From Phallus indusiatus (Eukaryota > Basidiomycota > Agaricomycetes > Phallales > Phallaceae), in contig JAQFWX010000003.1 in assembly GCA_027605045.1 (NCBI GenBank), forward strand, positions 1 to 64,000: a stretch of DNA of 64,000 nt, written 5' to 3'. The first letter of the stretch is position 1. Each line of letters begins with the position of its first letter. A program made the translations under genes and the position numbers. A model generated the notes under the pieces. The model had not been told where the DNA came from and ran no database searches. It was given only the letters and a program-made list of their open reading frames with translations. Of the stretch, positions 37,425 to 50,000 are shown one piece after another.

Positions 37425-39705
37425 ATGGTCGCATTCCGGGCTCTCTTCTTTCTCGTTTCCATTCTTTCCGTCCTCGCGAAGCCTGCTCCCCGTTCATCCC
37501 TAGTCGTCCATGAACGGAGGGACACTGTTCCCAAGGGCTTCGTGGCGAACGGTCCTGCTTCCGCCAGCACTTCGTTAACTTTGCGTATGGCGTTGACATC
37601 TAATAACTTGCCAGGCCTCGAGTCTGCTTTGTTTGATGTCTCCACGCCAGGAAACAAGTTGTACGGACAACATCTTACGAAGGAAGAAGTATGCATATTT
37701 CCCTTGATCGTATATGCTGTTCATCACCACTGATGGCCGTGAAAAAAGGTAGAAGCCTTTGTTGCACCCAGTGCGGAGACGAAGTCCGCAGTCGACGAAT
37801 GGCTGAGTGCCAATAACCTTCAAGCTACCACTATCTCTCCTGCTGGAGACTGGCTTAGTTTTACTCTCACGGTTTCTCAGGCCAATGAACTATTGGATGC
37901 TGACTTTTCAGTTTTCACGGACACAACTACCGGAAAGCAAGCCGTCCGGACCTTATCATATTCGCTACCTGCCAATCTGAAGAATCACGTCAACTTGATT
38001 CACCCCACTACCACGTGAGAACTCATCATTCCTTTATCTTGACACTTGTGCTGATGATGGTGGCGTTAGTTTCCCAATCCGGTCTAAGACACCCGGTTTA
38101 GTCTTCACTCCTAAATCTAGCAAGACGTCGTCCGCTCCTACTCCTGATGCAGCCCCCTCCGCTTGCAATGTCAATGAGGTTGATCCGGCTTGCAGTAAGT
38201 CATGTTCATTCCTATGGCTTCTGGTCATTTTTACTGAGATCGTCATTTCGCCATTAGTCTTGGCTCTCTACGGGCTTCAAGCCACTGTGGGGCCTCAGAC
38301 TGCCAGTCAGATCGGGGTTTCCGGATTCATCGAACAGTTCGCTCAGAACGCCGATTTAACAGTAAGTTTTATGTCGTTGAGGAGTTTCTGGGTTAAGAAT
38401 TTGTCCAATAGAGTTTCTTGGAATCGTTTAGAACTGATTTGACACCCCGACCCACATTCTCTGTTCAAACTTTGGACGGTGGCGAGAACACGCAAAACCG
38501 TAGAGACGCAGGTATTGAAGCTGTGAGACAATCATCGATTCTCTTTTGAGTCAGTACTGACGCATATAACTGGCAGAACTTGGATACCCAGTATACCGTC
38601 GGTGTTGCTGGCGGTGTTCCAGTGACTTTCATCTCCGTCGGTGAAGATAATCAAGATGACATTGACGGCTTCCTTGACATCATCAACTTCCTTATTGCTG
38701 AAACCAACCCTCCTCAAGTTTTGTCAACGAGTTACGGGTTCGATGAGCCCGATGTCCCGGCTACCGTTGCGAAGTCAGTGATCTAACATTCATGAAGTCT
38801 TCTTTTCTCATATCGCGTCTTAGCCAATTGTGCAACGCACATATGCAACTTGGTGCTCGTGGTACTTCTATCTTGTTCTCGTCTGGTGATGGTGGTGTAT
38901 CTGGCTCTCAAAGTCAAACTTGCACAACCTTCATTCCAACTTTCCCCTCCGGCTGTCCCTTCGTAACCTCGGTATGGTTCTGATTGTATCTTCGATATCA
39001 CATTTTTCTCACAGAAAACTGATCTTGGTATTTTCGTAGGTTGGTGCAACTCAAGGCTTTGCTCCAGAAACAGCTGCCGACTTTTCTGGAGGAGGGTTTT
39101 CAAACATCTTCCCCATTCCTTCGTTCCAACAATCGACCGTAGAAGCCTTTTTAAGTGGACTAGGAAACACTAATGCAGGTTTGTTCAACACGGTACGTAT
39201 CTATAAATTCATCGTGAAAGTAGATCATTAAAACATTTTGAGGCAGAGTGGGCGTGGATTCCCTGACATTTCAGCGCAAGGAGTGAATGTTGTTATCTTT
39301 GACGGCGGTGAAGAAGGAACTGTTGACGGCACATCTTGCTCTACTCCCATCGTTTCAAGCACCATTGCGCAAATTAATGCCCTGCGTCTCAAAGCGGGCA
39401 AAAGCGTTCTTGGATTCTTGAACCCATTGATTTACTCAACCCCTGGTTTGTTCACTGACATTACTTCTGGCGACAACCCCGGATGCGACACCAACGGATT
39501 TACGGTATGTTTCTATGATTTTGCTTTTTCAGAATGATCAATTGACTGATATCGGTTTAGGCTAAGGCTGGATGGGATCCTGTAAGTTTAGCGACGCGCT
39601 GATCATTTTCCCTGTTTGCTGATGATTGATTTATTTTTATTTTTTGAAATTCAGGTTACTGGATTTGGTACACCCATTTTCGCCAATTTGGAAGCATTAC
39701 CATAG
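37425..39705 (+). CDS. Secreted sedolisin (peptidase S53, tripeptidyl-peptidase-like)
   Basis: Acid-active secreted serine-carboxyl peptidase. Eleven exons: 37425-37688, 37749-38014, 38070-38194, 38258-38361, 38412-38522, 38577-38773, 38824-38971, 39040-39192, 39247-39504, 39561-39581, 39655-39705; 1698 nt, 565 residues. Signal peptide MVAFRALFFLVSILSVLA; a pro-domain follows (about residues 30-200). Catalytic parts: GIEANLDTQY (Glu and Asp, across an intron), SSGDGGVSG (Asp of the oxyanion site), FPDISAQG and the Ser motif DGTSCSTPI, where Cys replaces the usual Ala of GTSAS. Calcium-site end AGWDPVTGFGTP is present. It probably feeds extracellular nitrogen supply. Confidence 0.92.
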
Positions 39706-40104
39706 ATTTTGTCATTATTGTCATATCTTGCTTTGGTTTTGTTTTTTTTTGTAAATCGCGACGTAGTTCTGAACGAAACAAATGAAATGTATTTTTTGTG
39801 ACATTGCGCCCGTCTGTGTTTGATGATGACAGAACAGCGAACTGAGCCACCGGTGGAGACTCCGACTCGACGCGCTCCAAGCGTCCACACTTGTCTGTTC
39901 CCCATTGCAGTGCTCCTCCGTTTTGACGGCTTCAAAACCAGCTGACCGTAGTGTCAGGTTTCTCGGTCTTTTCTTCTTTTGGAACCTCGGAATTTCGCTT
40001 TATCCTACCAGCATTTTCTCCCAAAACTTTGCTTCTTCAATACATACCATTACTGACTCAGGCACCGGCCTGGAAAGGCTCCTTCGAAGGATTTCCAATT
40101 CCCA
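39706..40104. other. Intergenic region
   Basis: About 0.4 kb holding the sedolisin 3' UTR and the promoter of the next gene. No coding region recognised. Confidence 0.5.
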
Positions 40105-41389
40105 ATGTTTAACAACTTCCAGATCGACAATTCCATTGATCATCATCGTATGTCGATAGCGAGTAATCAGCATTATAGTCACCACCCAATGCATGCTCAA
40201 CACCACTATGCTCCTCCGCCTCAGCAGACTCTTAATGCCATGAACCCAAACACACACTCGTCATCAAATACGCCTTCGTCGTCCTCGGCGTCTACCTCAA
40301 ACACCCAAGATGCCAGCAACACCACTCCGGGCCCTTCAACCAGGTCTTCAACAGTTCTGCGTAGCAAACCTGCATATGGTACCGGAGAGTTGGACGACGG
40401 CTACACGCTTTTGTTTGCGAACATGGAAGAGTTTCAAGCGTGGAGAGCTCGGGAAGAGGAAGAGAAAGTTGTGGAGTTCGTTAAGGGAGATACTCATGGT
40501 AGTAAAGCTGTCCCGCCACGCTTCAAGGATCATACAAAGCTCGTTTGCGCGAGGCATACGCGAAGTGGGAGGAAGAAGTATGTTAAAAAGTACCCTGATA
40601 GACAAAGAAAACTGCCAAGTCGTAAGGTGTGGTGGTTTTTCATCATAAAAGAAAAAAAGGACTGATAGAAATGGTTAACTCTAGATTGACGGTGAAGGTT
40701 GTCCAGCATCTATAAGCTATAAAACGTTCTTTCATACGGATGAAGTTAGAGCATGCTGTGCGTTAGATCCTTTGTCTGTTTTCCTTTCCTTTCTCATTTA
40801 CCTTGTTACTCATGCAGATAATGATAAACATTCGCATGAAGTCGGCGAGGCTAACTTGATGTTCACAAGAAGAGGACGTAAAGCAGCTCAAGAAAAAGGA
40901 AAGCTAAACGCGCTACGTTCCGTATCCGTAGCAAGTAGCTCCGGTCAAGCAACTACTCCAGACCTCGTATCCACAACGGCAGCTGCATCAACAACAGCAT
41001 CGACACTTCCTCCTGCAACCCCAGCTGGTATCATCTCTTCTCCAGTTCAAACACACGACCCACACGCTATCTCCCCATCTACATTACAGCAACATCTCCA
41101 TCATTCACACCCTAATTTACCTCCACATCCGACCATATCCTCTTCGCTGATAACACCTCTACCGTCGGGATCGGCAGCATCTGCTTCTCAGCCATCAGAC
41201 GTTTCTCAGGAACGATGGGATCGAATGGCTGTTTTGTTTGCAAGCATACGACAACACGCACGCGGTTTTGAGTATCCTACCCCGAGCGTGGCTGCACTTG
41301 AGAGTGTCCTAATCCGATTATACCTCGAAAGTCCAATTGGCAGCAGTCTTGGTCCCGCTATAACTCCCAGTCTTAGTGCCAATCGATAG
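40105..41389 (+). CDS. Probable DNA-binding protein with WRKY/GCM-like Cys-His domain
   Basis: Exons 40105-40626, 40685-40757 and 40818-41389 give 1167 nt, 388 residues. The N-terminus is Gln/His/Ser-rich. The core (about residues 95-230) reads ELDDGYTLLFANMEEFQAW, then LVCARHTRSGRKKYVKKYP, GEGCPASISYKTFF, EVRACYNDKHSHEVGEANL and FTRRGRKAAQE. The Cys...Cys...His-x-His spacing with Arg/Lys-rich strands resembles the WRKY/GCM1/FAR1 zinc-bound beta-sheet fold, which suggests sequence-specific DNA binding. The C-terminus is Ser/Thr/Pro-rich with a short helical end. The fold assignment is my inference from spacing only; no function is proven. Introns are 58 and 60 nt. Confidence 0.6.
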
Positions 41390-41815
41390 CAGCACCCTCC
41401 CTCTACTTTTCCCCCTCTGTCTCCCTCCCCAAAGACAATCCTTCGGCCTCTGACTTATTTCCTTAATATTTTTCTATCCTCGTTTTCGAACATTCGGGCT
41501 CTATATTATTGCACTGTGTATCAATTCATCCAATTATATTGTACTGTTATTTCTCCATACTTTATCAGTTTCTCCTTTATTGGCGGTATTAATTAGATGT
41601 ATTTCGAAGTTTTTCGTGGTTTCTGTTTTCTATTTTTCCGGCATTTGTTTCTCAAAAGGCTCTTGACCGTAGTGTCTCTCTCCTATAGCTTATCTTAGAA
41701 CTTAATATAAACCAATGTCGGATGTGGTCCATTGTCTGATGCAAAGAATGGAATGCTAGATACACGGTATCGTAATAGCAAGGATATAATAAATTTACTA
41801 GAAAAAAGTTCATGT
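41390..41815. other. Region between convergent genes
   Basis: T-rich 3' UTR-like sequence between the stop codons of the WRKY/GCM-like gene and the phosphodiesterase gene. No coding region recognised. Confidence 0.5.
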
Positions 41816-43420
41816 TCAAAGCGCGGTTAACACGCCAAATAGAATACTGCCAGCGACAGCCATTTGCGTAGCCAAGCGAGGTGCAGCGAAAAGGGTATCT
41901 GGTGCACCATTAAGAGGTGTGGAAGTCACTCCATTGCCACTCCCACTGCTGCTACTGTTCCCACTAGTCGATATAATAGGCTGAGCGATTTGTTTTGGAG
42001 TGAATTGCAGCCCATTGGCAGCAGCCGCTACTTGGAAGACAGAACCGCCGCCGAGTTCGTAAAACTAGGAAAACAAAATAGGAACTGATTGATACTTGTG
42101 TTCAGATATAATGACTATGAACATACATCGACAAGCGCGAAGTTTGGTGGTCTTCCGTGTGTTGCAATACATGTTTGAACTTCGGCACCCAGAGAACCTG
42201 GTCCGCTAACACCGTTTGTGGTCGTCAAAGCTTCTCTGTCTGGAATGGGAATACTGATGCCAACAATGTTCGTTTCCTTTTAAGAAATTTTAAGGAAGCG
42301 GTAAAGAATACAGCAGACAAAAAGCCTCACAGCATCAAGGAAGTGATTCGTTATCGAGAGTTGAGTTGCGGGATTTCCATGAGTTCTGTTGACAGCACAT
42401 TGGAAATCAGTCGGACTTGTAACATCGAAAGGCGTTTCCCAGACGTTTGAGAATTCTAGTAGACGTTTTAGGACAAGATTAAGCATAAGATGGAAAGTGG
42501 CCTACCATCGATGATGTAGGGAACCTGAGTGAAATCAGCCTGGTTGTCGAGTAATGTTACTAGTTGAGAACCATTGCTTATCATCTCTGTCAAAAGAGTG
42601 AAATTAGCAAAAAAGAAAGGGAGAACAAAAAAGAATTGAGCGAACCTCCTAAAGTTGGCCATTGATCTATGGTCAAACTAGCTGTCGGAGGGGAGTATGA
42701 AATCGTGTCGATGCCAACGTTTTCATACAGTTGCTTCCAAGACGACGCAGGTATATTATCAACATTAGCGATAAGAATGGTGACGACTTATTCCACGAAG
42801 AAGTACCATTAACAGTTGCAAACAAGAATGATAAATCATGCGCACCATTATCGGTGTTTTTTTGTAGCCAAGTCTTGATTTCTGAGAGTGTTGCAGCGGC
42901 TGTACCACCATCGTGAATAACCTTTTGAAAACGTCAGCAGGAAAAGAACAATAACACATAGATAGGAATAATAATCATACACAATTCGTATGGCATAATT
43001 CAATTCCATTTGATTGCTGAAGGGCTTGCAATTGTATCATTCGAATGCCATCGTCTAACTGGGTTGTGACTGCAAATAGATGGGCACAAATTTATCGGCA
43101 GAAATATTTGAAACAACATACTGTTTTGATCTTGATTGGCACCGACTAAGAAATTTCGTGAGATTCTGAACAAGGGTTTGACAAAGGGGCTTACCGTCTG
43201 TTCCAATGGCGTAGGCATCGTGTGTCCCAATCGAGGTGATGTTTCCATACGAGCGGTTACACAACTAAGACGGATATCAGGAGTTTCTATGGACCTGAAA
43301 ATTCAGCTTACAGACCTCGGCGAAACCATTACATGTCGTCGGTGGTGTTGCGGCTCCGTTGGCAGTTAAGCTTAGAAAAAGTAACGTTGCTGAAGAAGAT
43401 AAAAAGGTTGACAATAACAT
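41816..43420 (-). CDS. PLC-like phosphodiesterase, predicted GPI-anchored
   Basis: PI-PLC X-domain-like TIM-barrel protein of the fungal secreted type. Ten exons: 43316-43420, 43195-43264, 43122-43145, 42981-43069, 42846-42921, 42646-42786, 42506-42586, 42331-42455, 42127-42276, 41816-42064; 1110 nt, 369 residues. Signal peptide of about 20 residues, then CNRSYGNITSIGTHDAYAIG with the HD pair of the active site, TTQLDDGIRMIQLQALQQ, IELCHTNC, VVTILIANVDN, LVTLLDNQAD and PYIID. The C-terminus has a Ser/Gly linker and a hydrophobic end (QMAVAGSILFGVLTAL) typical of GPI attachment. Exon 3 is only 24 nt. Substrate unknown; most fungal homologues are uncharacterised. Confidence 0.87.
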
Positions 43421-43963
43421 TAGAGAAGAAATAGTGAGATATATTAGAATGAAATAATTGGGGTTAGAAGATTTTCGTTGAACAGGATGGGTAAGAATGA
43501 ATGAATGGATGGTGTAAGTTGTTTCAAAACTTTTGAGTAGGGCTTGACAGGCCGGGCGCTGGAGCCGACCCTTTACAATTTCGGCCCGCTTGGCCGCACG
43601 CCAGGTGAGTGAATTGTAGACAACTCTCAAGGTTTGTCCAGTTGCAAAACAACCAGATCGTTGACAGATTCAAACGAAACTAAATTAGACCAGAAAATAG
43701 CATTAGAGCCAACCAGTTTAGACGGGCCTGCCGCCTCAAATCGCTGCGGGCATTGGACAACCTTCATCGATGATACTATGACAATCACGTTGGAGTATGT
43801 ATAACTTCCGAGCACTTTCTATCAAAGTTTCTCAAGGTTCTCATGGAGTTACCGGAAAAAAGAATTATAACAGCTTAAAGGGACAGTTGATAACAATGGC
43901 CACGAAGCAAGCGCCTACGCCAAGTCTCGTCCTGCGAATGACGTTTCTTCTCCCATCCGTCAA
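43421..43963. other. Divergent promoter region of the phosphodiesterase and Dur3 genes
   Basis: About 0.5 kb between divergent start codons. No coding region recognised apart from short open frames without domains. Confidence 0.5.
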
Positions 43964-43987
43964 AGATAAGGAATGAGATGCTTATCT
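43964..43987. promoter_or_regulatory. Inverted pair of GATA sites upstream of the Dur3 gene
   Basis: AGATAAG (43964-43970) and its complement CTTATCT (43981-43987) form an inverted pair with a 10-bp gap, 67-90 bp upstream of the transporter ATG. A TATTTAAA-like box follows near 44007. Paired HGATAR sites are the known targets of AreA/NIT2 nitrogen regulators, which control urea uptake in other fungi. Confidence 0.55.
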
Positions 43988-44053
43988 CGACTATACATTT
44001 CCGTGAATATTTAAACCCCAAGACGCTTCTAATTTGACGCGGTTGCTCCTGCA

Positions 44054-47000
44054 ATGTCTTCTAGTGTAGTCCTTCCTCAGGGTGCAGGCTATGGAGTTGG
44101 TACGTTTGATTAATTTCTCGAGGTTTGATATTCAACCTCTGAGTTTGATTTTTTAAGTTGTTGGTATGCAGCGTTATTCAGTTTGTCGATCAGCGGCTCA
44201 CCCCTCGAAGGGATCGGTTTGTTCTTCAGTGTATTAATGCTCGGCCTAACATGGCTTCAAGCCCGATACACTCCCTTCTCGCCTTCTAATTCCGAAGAAT
44301 TTAGTAGTGCTTCCAGAAGCGTCAAGCCTGGTCTAATTGCGTCCGGTATCGTTTCTGCATGGACTTGGGCGGCTACGCTTGTTCGTCCATATCCTTTGAA
44401 AACAGCCTTAACCCACATTCACGTATTATCATAGCTTCAGTCAAGCGCAGTTGCATATAAATATGGTATATCGGGGCCTTGGTGGTACGCCGGAGGTAAA
44501 TATGCACATGCTCAATACCGTCATGGTGTATCATAGAGGACGCGGCTTCACTTCTTACCACTACCACAAGGAATTTTCCCACGGTCTGGAAAGAGAGAAA
44601 AAACAAGTGAAAAACCGTGTATTTAATTTCTAGTCTATCTTATCTCGCATATCTATCTACATATCTTCTCTATACACTTCCTTCTATATGGTTGAACCCC
44701 CAGGTGGTTCTCAAACTGGCAGGTTGAGCACCAAGACCACAACATCCGGCCGGACGCTAAGGTCAAAAAACAATGACGACCAACTGAAACAGAAAAGTAC
44801 TCGAGTTATCGATGCTAAAACGGGTTTTCAATGGCTACAAGATCACCAGTTCATCTCAAACCACCAACCTGGTATCCCAACACTAGTCACGGCACTGCAT
44901 GATCTGGCTCAAATGGCGGGCCTAACAGACCAGTATCGAGAAGGCATACACGCCTTCGCCTATGCCATATTCTCAACGTATGCAGATCTACAGCAGCAAT
45001 GGCACAGCGAGCAACAGGACTCAGTAAAGGAACACATGAATTCAGCACTTGACGGAATGAAGAAATCAGTGATCAAAGAAGTCCAAGCCATCGAAAAGAA
45101 CCTTCTCACAAGTATTGCTGACACCCTCCAAGAACTCAAGAAGCCGGCCCAAAGGCAAAGCAATGCACTCCCACACTCATTTGCCCAAGCCCTGATGTCC
45201 CAACCGAAGGTCACCCAGCAAAACATTCACATAGCTGAACAAAGTGAGAAGAGCGCAAGACTTCTCACACTAAGACCGGCATCAGACATGCAGCACAACC
45301 CAACTGAAAACCTTACGGAAGTTGAGATACTCGAAAAGGCCCATCTCGCCCTCGAACAGATGGACACGTCATCATGCCCGGTTACACCCAAGTTCCTAAG
45401 TGTCCGCAAAGCAAAGTCCGGTACACTCACATACGAGCTAAATGATGTGAGGGCAGTCAAATGGTTGAGCCAGAAAACCCACAAAGACGCATTCCTCCAA
45501 GGCTATGGTGGCTCTATGGACCTCCGACCGAAGTACTATTCAGTGATCGCCGAAATGACCCCCACATCCTTCGAAGACTCCAAAGAAGATGAAATACGTC
45601 ATGTGGAATCCAAGAACGACTTACCAACACACTGCATACAGAGAACTACATGGCTAAAACCAATCAAAAGGAGGAAGCCAGGTCAAAGAGTGGCCCACTT
45701 ACTGATAGACTTCACCGACCCCATGGCAGCGAATGATGCCATCCGCCAAGGCCTTGTCATACATGGCACCCGGGTTGACGTGCGCAAGAAACAGGCAGAA
45801 CCCCTGCGATGCTTGAAATGCCAAGTTGTCCCATCCAACCACCTGGCCGCAAACTGCAAACAGTTGCACGACCAATGCAGCCAGTGCCGAGGCTTCCACA
45901 GGACCACACAATGCCCAGAAACCAACAGCACGCAGTACTACTGTGCCAACTGCAAAAACAATGGACATGCTGCATGGGATAGGCGCTGCCCGGTCTACAT
46001 TAAAGCAGTCAGCCAACTGAATACCAGGTCAATGGACAACAAGTACAAATACTTTCCAATACGCAGCCAACCCGAAACATGGGAACACGTTGACGGAACA
46101 GTAGAAATATCTATCCTGAACCTACTGCAAAGTCCGGCACCCAGGAACACCACACAGAAGGACCAAACAACCCAACCCCAGAGAACACCACCACCAGCGG
46201 ATGATGAACCCAATGCCAATCAGGACACACCACTAGTCTTCCCATCATCCCCAGCTGCAGTAGAAGATGCAGAAGAAGGTAGCCAGGCTGATGATGCTGG
46301 GGACGAAGAAGAGGAAAGGGTTTCGGGTAGGCAATCCCGGCTGGAGGAGTTTTGGGTAGCAGGCAATCTAACGGGGGACCATGATGAGTGAAAACCCACC
46401 TATGACTCTGGAAGAACTCCTCATCTGGCAGCAAAACCTAAACAAAAGTAAGATAGCGCAAAACGACCTAATGCATGCAGCAAACCCCCGATGTCACCAC
46501 ATCCTTGCCATCCAAGAGCCTTACATTAACCCGCACTCCAACCTCACTATCTCAAACAGCGCCTGGCACCTAATATACCCAAACACACACCACGCAAACC
46601 CAGCTCGGACCCGAACAATACTCATGATCAGCCGGCAGATACCCACTGCAAACTGGACAGAGATCCCGTTCACCAGCCAAGATATGGTAGGGATCATCCT
46701 GCAGACAAAGAAAGGCCCTATGCAGATCATAAACGTCTATGTCGATGGTGACAATGACAGGACCATAGATGCACTAAACACCCACATGGAAAAGACAGTA
46801 CGCCTACCCGGCCTCAGGATCACCCACCTACCTGGTGGACGCCGCATCCTCACAGACGAGTCCGATGATATTGCCAGATCAATACGCAAGCACCCTCATA
46901 CCACCCTTGTGCTCAAAGAAGACCTCCGAAGCCTCTGGGTAGGCGACTTCAACAGACATCACCCAATGTGGGACGAGGAGCGGAACTGTCACCTTTTCAC

Positions 47001-50000
47001 AGCCAGTAACCTCGACCGGGCACAAAAGCTCCTAGACCTAGTCAGCAAATACGACATGCGCATGGCCTTACCCAAGGACATACCAACACTTGAGGCTATG
47101 GCTACAAAGAACGAAACCCGGCCGGACAATGTCTTCTGCTCATCACCGGTCATGAATGATATAACACTATGCGAAACTGCACCAACCTTACGACCGGCAT
47201 CAACAGACCACTACCCCATCCACACAAAGATCGCACTGCAAATCCCCAAGACACTACCCCACACACGCAAAAACTACAAGAAAGTCAACTGGAAGGAATT
47301 CCACGACGATCTCGAAAAAAGACTTACAACACCACCGCAACACATTGGGGACATAGACACACTGCACAGGACAATCCAGGAAATGGAAACGGCAATCCAG
47401 GCATCCATCCACCAGCTAGTGCCTGACCTGAACATCACCACCCACTCCAAGCGTTGGTGGAACGAAGACCTGACAAAGGCACGGCAAAAATTGAGAAGGC
47501 TGACAAGGGAGCATCTCAGAAAAAGACACACACCTGGTGACCCAGTCCACGCAGAGTACAAACGAGCCCGGTGCGAATATCCTAAACAGATAAGCAAAGC
47601 GCAAACAGAGCACTGGAGAGAGTGGCTAGAAAAAATGAACGAATCGGACATCTGGAAAGCCAACTACCTCATATCAAGCCCACCATCTGACGGTACACGA
47701 TCGCGAATACCTCCTTTAGAAAAGAAAACCATGGACGGCACCACCCTTGTACAAACAGACACTGAGAAAGCCGAGGTACTCTGCAATGTTTTCTTCCCAG
47801 AACTCCCGCCAGTTACCATACCAGAGTCAGAGCGTGACTATCCCGAGCCAAATTTCAGCTTTGAACCCATCACCAAAGAGCAAACCTACCGTGCAATAGC
47901 CAAGCTGAAGCCCTTCAAAGCAGTCGGTCCAGACGATTTTCCTAACATTATAGTCAAGGAATGCGCAGACCTGTTGATTCCATACCTAGTACCAGTTTTC
48001 AATGCTATCATAGAACTAAAAACTTACCCAGCGCACTGGAAGAAATCAACAGTCATTGTCCTCCGCAAACCAGGCCGCCCAAATTACGCAAACCCCAACG
48101 CTTATCGCCCGATCACATTGGGTAAAACCATACCCAAAATCCTTTCAGCTTGCGTTACAGAGACACTGCTGCACCATGCAGAGCAACAGGAAGTACTGGC
48201 AAGAGAGCAGTATGGAGGGCGCAATGGCCGATCCACAGTAGACGCTCTACACAGAGTAGTCGGCTTCATAAAGAAAGCCTGGCGGAGAGGCCTGGTAGTT
48301 GCGGGACTCTTCCTAGACGTTAAGTCAGCTTTCCCCAGCGTAACGCCAGAACGCCTAATACACAACATGCGAAAACGCGGAATACCTGAGGAATACACGG
48401 ATTACATAGCCGCAACACTGACAGACAGGGAGACACAGCTCACTTTCGACGACTTCGTGTCGGATCCAATGCCAGTAATAAATGGGTGTGACCAGGGGGC
48501 GCCGTCTTCAATGTTTTGTTATGAAGTCTATAACTCGCCATTAGTAGAAGTTCCAAGGAATAACGCGAATGAACTCGGGACCGGCTTTGCCGACGATGTC
48601 GCCTTCCTCGCAGCAGCCAAAACCTTCCACGCGGCGAACAAGAAACTGAAACGAATGTTTGACGGACCACAGGGGGCTCAAGAGTGGGCAGACACACACA
48701 GCTCCACTTTCGAATTGTCGAAGCTCAAACTAGTAGGATTCACAAGACGCCGCCAACGGAAAAACAAGAAGCAGCCCATACGACGACCAAAGCTCACCCT
48801 GAGGAACCAAGAGGTGCACGCAACAACAACAGTCAAGTACCTAGGTGTCATACTTGATCAGGAACTCAGATTTAAGGAGCACCAAGCACACGCTTACTCG
48901 AAAGGTTTGGATTGGGCCATGCAACTGCGCCGAATAGCACGAGTTAAATATGGCACAGCCCCGACATACGTCAAAAGGCTCTACAAAGCCGTTGTCATCC
49001 CTAGGGTCCTCTACGCGGCCAGCGTATGGTGTCAACCAGTGCACAGAAAACCCAATGCCAAGCGACTTACGGGCTCAGTCGGTTTTGCCAGGAAACTGGA
49101 GCGTATACAAAGAGCCGCTGCCCTTGCCACCACAGGAGCTATGAGGACAACACCCACGGAGTCGCTGAATGTACACGCCGACCTACTGCCAGCGCAGTCC
49201 CTTCTCAACGAACAGTGTCAGAGAGAGGCAGCCAGACTAGTCAGTCTACCACCACACCACCCGCTATATACAGATGCCCACACGGAGATCCGACGTCAGC
49301 GACCGCACCCCACACCCATTGAAGCACTCAGACTCACCTATGGCTGGGAAGACATGGAGATGGAAGAGGTCGAGACCCTCAAGAAACATCCAAACTGGAG
49401 CTGCAATTTTGACATATACATAGCAGGATCAGTGGAAGAAGGCAAAGAGGCAGACTGCACTGATGGTAACACATACAAAGTCTACACCGATGGATCTTCA
49501 ACAGGAGGATGGGTCGGCGCAGCGGCGATTCTTTACAAAGAAGGGAAAGCACTGGAAAGCCGAAGCTATAGACTTGGAAAAGACTCAGATCACACGGTAT
49601 TCGAAGCGGAACTAATAGGGATAAGCCTCGGCTTACACATTTTAGCCCAACAGGAAGACCTAGAGAGTGCGACCATAGCCCTAGACAACAAAGCCGCGAT
49701 ACTGGCATGCACCAGCAGAAAACCCAGACCCGGTCATCATATCGTCCAGATGATCACTGAACAGGCCACAAGCGTGCTCCAAGACCACCCGAATGCAAAA
49801 ATATCGCTACGCTGGGTCCCGGGACATGAAGGCGTCGAAGGAAACGAAGCAGCAGACATCGCAGCAAAAGAAGCTACAGAAAATAAAGTCTCAGAGATCA
49901 ACAAACTCCCAGAAGCGCTGCACAAAGACTTACCACGGAGTGTTACAACCCTGAAGGAAACATATAGACAATTACTGGTTGAGCAACACATCGCGGCGTT

